Assembly (NCBI RefSeq): GCF_030527935.1
Contig: NZ_JAUMZV010000021.1
Location: 1-44,882 of the forward strand
DNA: 44,882 nucleotides
Reading direction: 5' to 3'
Origin: Kingella sp. (in: b-proteobacteria)
GTDB lineage: Bacteria; Pseudomonadota; Gammaproteobacteria; Burkholderiales; Neisseriaceae
Shown here: piece after piece, positions 41,084-44,882 of the stretch
Layout of the letters: each line of letters begins with the position of its first letter
Position numbering within the stretch: the first letter of the stretch is position 1
Made by a program: the position numbers and the translations under genes
Notes under the pieces: model-generated
Seen by the model: the letters and a program-made list of their open reading frames with translations, nothing else
The model's database searches: none
What the model was told of the DNA's origin: nothing

Positions 41084-42358
41084 TCAGGCTGCCTGAAAGG
41101 TTTCCAGCCATGCGCTGTGCAGCATCGCGCCTTGTAAACAGGCATCGGAGCGGATGTTGGCAATGGCGATGCAGTGGTTTTGGCTGTTGGCGATAATCGC
41201 CCAATGGTGGCGCAATTCGGGCGGGATGCCGTGTTCTTGCAGCAGTTGGAACACGTTTTTATGCCCGCTGGCGATGGCGATGCGGTCGTGTTTGTTGGCG
41301 CATCGTAGGCAGCCTGAAAGCGTGCGCACGGCGTGGTTTTCAGGCTGCCATGTTAAGCCTGCTTGCTGGGCAAGGGTTTTCAGGCTGCCTATTTGCGCTT
41401 GCTGCCATGCAAGGCTGTTTAACGCGCGATTGGGCAGGGGGAACAGAATTTGGCGGTGCAACAGGGCTTTGCCGCGCGGCAGTTGCCATGTGGCGCGGTG
41501 GGCGGCTTGGTCTAGCACGCGGGCGAAGTCGGCAAGGTTGCGTTTGCTGGGCGTGCCCAATTCGTGCGCGTGGGCGAAGCGGTGCAGCATTTGGCGGCGG
41601 CGCAGCGGGCTCAGTTGCTGCCACGCGGGGCGCGAGAATTGGTTGCGCGGCGTGTGGATGCGTTGCCAGTCTTCAGCGATGATTTCGTTTAACAGCGCGT
41701 GTTCGTCTTGCAGCGTGGCAATGGTGGTTTGGATGTGCGCAGCGGCATCAGGCAGCCTGAAAACGAGTTGCGGCAGCATTTGATGGCGCAGCCAGTTGCG
41801 CAACAGGCTGGGGTCTTGGTTGCTGCTGTCGTGCACATGGTTTAAGCCGTGCGCGGCGGCGTAGGCTTCAATTTGGGCGCGGCTATAAGCCAGCAGCGGG
41901 CGCAGCAGGGTTTTGCCTTGCCACACGCGGCTAGGCGGCATGGCGGATAAGGCGCGGATGCCGCCACCGCGCAGCGCGGCAAGGAAAAAGGTTTCTATTT
42001 GGTCGTCTTGATGATGCGCCAGCGCGATGGCATCGCAGGGCTGCGCGGCGAACACGGCATAGCGGGCGGCGCGGGCGGCGGCTTCCACGCCCTGCCCTTT
42101 CGGCTCAACGCGCACGCGCTCGGCGGCAAAGGGGACGTTTAACCGAACGCAAGCATCGCGGCAAAAGTCTAGCCATTGGTCGGCATCGGGGTTTAAGCCG
42201 TGGTGAACATGAACCGCCGATAGCGTGAACGGATGACTGTGGCGCAGGCTGGCGAGCAGATGCAGCAGCACAATGGAATCCACGCCGCCGCTTAGAGCCA
42301 AGCAAATGCGTTGGTACGCGGGGATATGGGGGGTGATGGCTTGGGGGGTGAGTGGCAT
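41084..42358 (-). CDS. tilS: tRNA(Ile)-lysidine synthetase
   Basis: 424 aa. The PP-loop motif SGGVDS at 23-28 (CLALSGGVDSIVLLHLL) and the following HVHHGLNPDADQWLDFC and ALAHHQDDQIETFFLAALRGGG mark the N-terminal ATP-pyrophosphatase domain. TilS-type central and C-terminal domains follow. It converts C34 of the CAU-anticodon isoleucine tRNA to lysidine, an essential decoding step. The C-terminus ends ETFQAA with the stop, all within an uptake sequence. Three other DUS copies are in frame (GSLKTL, WQPENH, SGCLRC), more than in most genes here, mainly in the variable C-terminal half. Confidence 0.94.
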   Translation of the reverse strand: MPLTPQAITPHIPAYQRICLALSGGVDSIVLLHLLASLRHSHPFTLSAVHVHHGLNPDADQWLDFCRDACVRLNVPFAAERVRVEPKGQGVEAAARAARYAVFAAQPCDAIALAHHQDDQIETFFLAALRGGGIRALSAMPPSRVWQGKTLLRPLLAYSRAQIEAYAAAHGLNHVHDSSNQDPSLLRNWLRHQMLPQLVFRLPDAAAHIQTTIATLQDEHALLNEIIAEDWQRIHTPRNQFSRPAWQQLSPLRRRQMLHRFAHAHELGTPSKRNLADFARVLDQAAHRATWQLPRGKALLHRQILFPLPNRALNSLAWQQAQIGSLKTLAQQAGLTWQPENHAVRTLSGCLRCANKHDRIAIASGHKNVFQLLQEHGIPPELRHHWAIIANSQNHCIAIANIRSDACLQGAMLHSAWLETFQAA

Positions 42359-42435
42359 GGTTGATGGTTGGGTTGAATGGGGTTAGGCAGCCTGAAAACG
42401 GGTTGGCGATGGTTTTAGCTACGCTGAACTTCGTT

Positions 42436-43132
42436 TCAGGCTGCTTCTATGCTGTGTTCCAGCATCTGCGCAATCGCAGTCGCCTGCGCAGCATAAGGCT
42501 GCTGATATTTGATGACCACCGCGCTGGCGTAAACATGGTCAAAGCGCACCCAGCCACCGATAGCGTGCAGCGCGTATTGGAGTTGCGCTTCGCTGGCAAG
42601 CTGGGCATCGGGCGCATAGCGGGCAAGAAAGGCGGTTTGCAAGGCTGGCATGGTTTGCTGGCGGCGGCGGTTGCCTTGTATCCGCGCAGGGATTTCTAGG
42701 CTGTGCCACGCCGCTTGATGATGGCTGTCAAAATAAATCGGCGACAGCGCATAACATTGCACATAATAATCAAACAGTTGATTAAGCTGCGAAAACACAA
42801 TGGGCTGGTTGTTGTGGCGCGGCAGCAACACGATGGGCGCGGGCGCGTGGGCAATGGCGAGAATAATATCGCCGTCTATGCTTTGGGCAAACTGTGTGCC
42901 AGCAAGGGCAACATCCGCGCTGATGGCGTGCCATTGCCACAAATCCATGTCGTCCGCAAAATTATTTGCCATGAAATCGGGTTCAGGTTCGCTGAATATG
43001 AGCAACCCGCAAAAATCGCCGTAGCCGTAGCATTGCAAAAATTGGGCGTAGTCGGGCGGCAGTTGCCACGCTTGGGTTTGCTTGGGCGATAGGGGGGGCG
43101 AGTGTGCCGATGGTGTCAAGGTGGTTTGGCAT
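42436..43132 (-). pseudogene. SUKH (SMI1/KNR4)-like immunity-type gene with a start-region frameshift at a C7 tract
   Basis: The long frame (42,436-43,119, 227 aa) has only a TTG start. An ATG at 43,132 in the next frame gives MPNHLDTIGTLAPP and runs into a run of seven C (G7 at 43,092-43,098 on the plus strand). With six C it would join LSPKQTQAWQLPPDYAQFLQ directly. The joined start resembles SUKH proteins, in which L..L.PPLS precedes LP.DY..FL.CYG.GDF. The body continues LLIFSEPEPDFM and GDIILAIAHAPAPIVLLPRH. The second half (from about residue 130) is unfamiliar. SUKH proteins are typical toxin-neutralising partners, but no toxin gene is adjacent. It lies downstream of the DUF4926-like gene on the same strand; its own stop is in a DUS-like GAAGCAGCCTGA. 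Confidence 0.65.
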
Positions 43133-43204
43133 GGTAGGCAGCCTGAAAATGGTGTTAGGCGTAAAGTTGGCTAGGCGATGTTTAATTGTTTGCTTTAACA
43201 AGTT

Positions 43205-43358
43205 GGTAGTGTCCTAAAAAGTATGCTGCCTATTTTTTAATCATCACACATAACCATTAGGTGGTGTCCTAAAAAGTATGCTGGCTTAATTATTGTTGAT
43301 AGAAAGCAGTATTGGTTAGAAATTCTGCAAAGTGCAGCATACTTTTTAGGACACCACC
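43205..43358. mobile_element. 154-bp MITE-like element with 8-bp target duplication
   Basis: Outer ends GGTAGTGTCCTAAAAAGTAT and its inverted near-copy ATACTTTTTAGGACACCACC (25-bp terminal repeats, one mismatch). It is flanked by the direct repeat AACAAGTT at 43,197-43,204 and 43,359-43,366. A third copy of the end sequence lies inside at 43,260-43,284, so 43,260-43,358 is by itself a smaller element with perfect ends; nesting or an internal rearrangement is likely. No transposase. An 8-bp duplication fits IS1595-type (or IS6/IS256-type) transposition. Confidence 0.85.
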
Positions 43359-43553
43359 AACAAGTTCAACTTGCTGCGGTTGCAACACAGGCAAAATCAA
43401 TGCTTTATCTTCATCAAATTCAATCATCAAGCCGAATTGGGGTTGATGGAAAATTTCCACCACCGTGCCCATCGTGCCCGCAGGCAAAATTTTCCCCGAT
43501 AGGCTAATCGGTTCCAGCGTGCGGATGGTGTCAAACAGTTGGTAAGGGGTCAT
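43290..43553 (-). CDS. DUF4926-like small protein, C-terminus altered by an insertion
   Basis: 87 aa. The core MTPYQLFDTIRTLEPISLSG, GTMGTVVEIFHQPQFGLMIEF and ALILPVLQPQQVELV matches the DUF4926 pattern (a small beta-rich domain with GT.GTVVEI and a final LTL..D/QQ.EL). Such genes are often found beside toxin or immunity genes. The last 21 residues (after VELV) come from the 154-bp element. If the element and one target copy are removed, the frame reads VELVKANN then TAA, a natural end. The ATG follows a DUS by one base, with no Shine-Dalgarno sequence; a MITE lies upstream at 43,574. Confidence 0.75.
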   Translation of the reverse strand: MTPYQLFDTIRTLEPISLSGKILPAGTMGTVVEIFHQPQFGLMIEFDEDKALILPVLQPQQVELVGGVLKSMLHFAEFLTNTAFYQQ

Positions 43554-43573
43554 TTCAGGCTGCCTTATGATAA

Positions 43574-43733
43574 GAACCTGTATTCATTATTTTCATAGTC
43601 ATCTTTTATGCCCTAAAAACGCGGCTACTGCGTTAAAAATGCTCGCAAGGTGTCCAACCTTGCTGTGCTTTTTGCCTTGTATCCACGCTTTTATATCATC
43701 AAATCTGCCTATGAAAATAGTGAATACAGGTTC
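43574..43733. mobile_element. 160-bp MITE, copy 3 (inverted)
   Basis: Same 160 bp in the opposite orientation (GAACCTGTATTCATTATT ... AATAGTGAATACAGGTTC), flanked by TAA at 43,571-43,573 and TAA at 43,734-43,736. It sits directly upstream of the DUF4926-like gene start, where it may affect its promoter. Confidence 0.9.
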
Positions 43734-43872
43734 TAAAAATATTTCGTTGAATTGTGCCAAACGTCAAACCCAGAACGCTAAAACAGTTGGCAGTTGCACA
43801 AATTTTCAGCAAGCAAAATTTATCGCGTGAGAACAAAAAATTACCCCAGTTATCCACACGTTGTACACGCAG

Positions 43873-43919
43873 TTTTCAGGCTGCCTTTGGTATAACTGGC
43901 AACCTAAGGCAGCCTGAAA
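43873..43919 (-). terminator. DUS-pair hairpin after folP
   Basis: Facing uptake sequences with a ~20-base loop, 21 bp beyond the minus-strand folP stop. Confidence 0.6.
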
Positions 43920-43940
43920 TCCCGTTCAACACAACCTCAA

Positions 43941-44783
43941 TCAAGCCCCATTCAACGCCTGCCACACATTCAACGCATCGCGCGTTTCCTTCACATCGTG
44001 CACGCGCACAATCTTCGCCCCCTGTTGCACGGCAAACAGCGCAACAGCAATACTGCCCGCCACGCGCTCGGCAGGCACTTCGCGCCCCGTGATTGCGCCA
44101 ATCATGCTCTTGCGCGACACGCCCACCAGCTGTGGCAAATCGTGCTGCAACGGCAAGCGGTTCAGCTGCTGCATCAGCGCGATATTGTGCGCCAGCGTTT
44201 TGCCAAAGCCAAAGCCCACGTCCAACACCAGCCGCTCGGCAGCGATGCCCGCCGCAAGGCAAGCCGCCGCTCGTGCATCCAAATACTGCGCCACTTCCGC
44301 CGCAATGTCGCCATATTGCGGATTATTTTGCATATTTTCAGGCAGCCCTTTCATGTGCATCAAGCACACGCCCGCCCGCGATTGCGCCACCGCTTCCACC
44401 GCGCCCGCATCTTCCAAGCCCTGTACATCGTTAATCACATCCGCCCAGCCGCGCTCCAACGCCGAGCGCATCACGCTGGCGCGGCGCGTGTCCAAGCTAA
44501 TCGGCACGTCCCAACGCGCCAATTCCGCCAAAATCGGCTGCACGCGTTGCCATTCAGCTTCAGGCGAGACAAAATCCGCATTCGGACGCGTGGATTCGCC
44601 GCCAACGTCCAACATATCCGCGCCATCTTTCAGCAGCTGCTCGGCGTGCTTTAAGGCAGCCCGAAAACTGCGCGAATACGTCCCCCCATCCGAAAACGAA
44701 TCAGGTGTCAGGTTAATAATGCCCATGATTTTGGGCGTGGATAAATCCAGCGCAAAACGCGCCGTTTGCCAAATGGTCTGCAT
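43941..44783 (-). CDS. folP: Dihydropteroate synthase
   Basis: 280 aa TIM-barrel enzyme of folate synthesis that joins 4-aminobenzoate to the pterin pyrophosphate; it is the sulfonamide target. Family motifs are intact: IMGIINLTPDSFSDGG at about 19-34, DMLDVGGESTRPNA near 56-69, VDVGFGFGKT-type LVLDVGFGFGKTLAHN near 185-200, VGVSRKSMIGAI near 220 and a terminal IVRVHDVKETRDAL. The loop after SFSDGG and the SRKSM region show no insertion of the kind linked to sulfonamide resistance in Neisseria. The AAGGAAC site before ATG 44,783 is clear. It lies next to a probable insertion-sequence end. Confidence 0.95.
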   Translation of the reverse strand: MQTIWQTARFALDLSTPKIMGIINLTPDSFSDGGTYSRSFRAALKHAEQLLKDGADMLDVGGESTRPNADFVSPEAEWQRVQPILAELARWDVPISLDTRRASVMRSALERGWADVINDVQGLEDAGAVEAVAQSRAGVCLMHMKGLPENMQNNPQYGDIAAEVAQYLDARAAACLAAGIAAERLVLDVGFGFGKTLAHNIALMQQLNRLPLQHDLPQLVGVSRKSMIGAITGREVPAERVAGSIAVALFAVQQGAKIVRVHDVKETRDALNVWQALNGA

Positions 44784-44832
44784 AATTGTTCCTTAAAAAA
44801 ACAGGAATGATAACTCAAGAAAGATAGTTTTT

Positions 44833-44882
44833 GGGGCTGTCCTAGATAACTCAGGAAATTCACATTAAGTTAGAATTTCCCC
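44833..44882. mobile_element. Probable left end of an IS1016/IS1595-type insertion sequence
   Basis: GGGGCTGTCCTAGATAAC, then CAGGAAATTCACATTAAG and TTAGAATTTCCCC at the window edge. This matches my memory of the terminal sequence and leader that precede IS1016-like transposase genes in Neisseria. The transposase would start just past the window, so it cannot be confirmed here. Confidence 0.5.

Larger units (their letters stand above)
43554..43940. other. Gap between the DUF4926-like gene and folP
   Basis: Contains a DUS, the third MITE (43,574-43,733), an AT-rich stretch of about 130 bp without a supported gene and a DUS pair (43,873-43,919). Confidence 0.75.
1..44882. repeat. Resident DNA uptake sequence family (AG-kingDUS, AGGCAGCCTGAA)
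   Basis: The 12-mer AGGCAGCCTGAA and its complement TTCAGGCTGCCT occur very many times from about 3.7 kb to the right end, often followed by one more A. Copies lie between genes, frequently as convergent pairs, and inside genes, where they encode RQPEN, GSLK or FQAA depending on frame. In Neisseriaceae such sequences mark DNA for uptake during natural transformation (bound by the pilus protein ComP), and this spelling is the dialect described for some Kingella species. I did not make an exact count. No copy was seen left of about 3,740. Confidence 0.95.

Noticed and set aside
42983..43201. Independent 72-aa gene overlapping the SUKH-like gene
   Set aside because: Only its MPNHLDTIGTLAPP segment looks meaningful, and it fits as the displaced start of the SUKH-like gene; the rest is arginine-rich out-of-frame sequence.

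Overview
The window comes from a member of the Neisseriaceae, most likely a Kingella or close relative. The main evidence is the 12-base DNA uptake sequence (DUS) AGGCAGCCTGAA, usually extended to AGGCAGCCTGAAA. It recurs in both orientations from about 3.7 kb to the right end, in nearly every intergenic gap and inside many genes. This is the dialect described as AG-kingDUS. The gene set is mostly chromosomal housekeeping (tyrS, engB, upp, gshB, thyA, pepN, htpX, tilS, folP, lpxH, ccoG/fixH, a ResB protein, a cytochrome c4-like protein) and fits a Gram-negative, respiring betaproteobacterium. I see no rRNA, tRNA, CRISPR array or complete prophage.

Layout. 0.1-3.6 kb: osmoprotectant ABC transporter (ATPase plus fused permease/binding protein) and an MDR-family oxidoreductase. 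This block has no resident DUS and carries four foreign dialects. 3.6-6.5 kb, minus strand: membrane-anchored spermidine synthase-like protein, LpxH, ArsC/Spx-like protein. 6.6-8.7 kb, plus: lipoprotein, effector-binding protein and P-loop ATPase. 9.1-13.9 kb, minus: asparaginase, small membrane protein, ResB, dihaem cytochrome c. 14.0-19.2 kb, plus: engB, tyrS, rhomboid protease, upp, a DUF2322-like gene, gshB. 19.2-21.1 kb: a foreign, partly AT-rich scar holding a toxin C-terminal fragment, a broken SUKH immunity gene and a frameshifted DIP1984-like gene. 21.1-26.6 kb: thyA, then minus-strand bestrophin-like, small membrane and FUSC/YccS-like genes. 26.8-33.0 kb: frameshifted class 1A pyrD, ferredoxin-reductase, sugar efflux MFS, an unrecognised gene, a His/Cys-rich secreted protein, and a PHP-domain nuclease. 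33.9-36.6 kb: pepN. 37.6-42.4 kb, minus: fixH-ccoG, htpX, tilS. 42.4-43.6 kb: a SUKH-like gene and a DUF4926-like gene bounded by small mobile elements. 43.9-44.8 kb: folP. At the very end is what looks like the start of an IS1016/IS1595-type insertion sequence.

The gaps are unusually rich in small repeats: three 160-bp MITEs with 3-bp target duplications; a 154-bp element with an 8-bp target duplication; two dRS3-containing modules; and at least five palindromic families, several bounded by or containing a DUS. DUS pairs facing each other form the likely terminators of many genes, and single DUS copies supply the stop codon of at least six genes.

I did not find one clear new multigene defence or metabolic system. 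The most unusual signals are the DUS-dialect mosaic, the DUS-bounded repeat modules, the paired MITE-type elements around an orphan immunity-like operon, and several frameshifts in or near homopolymers.
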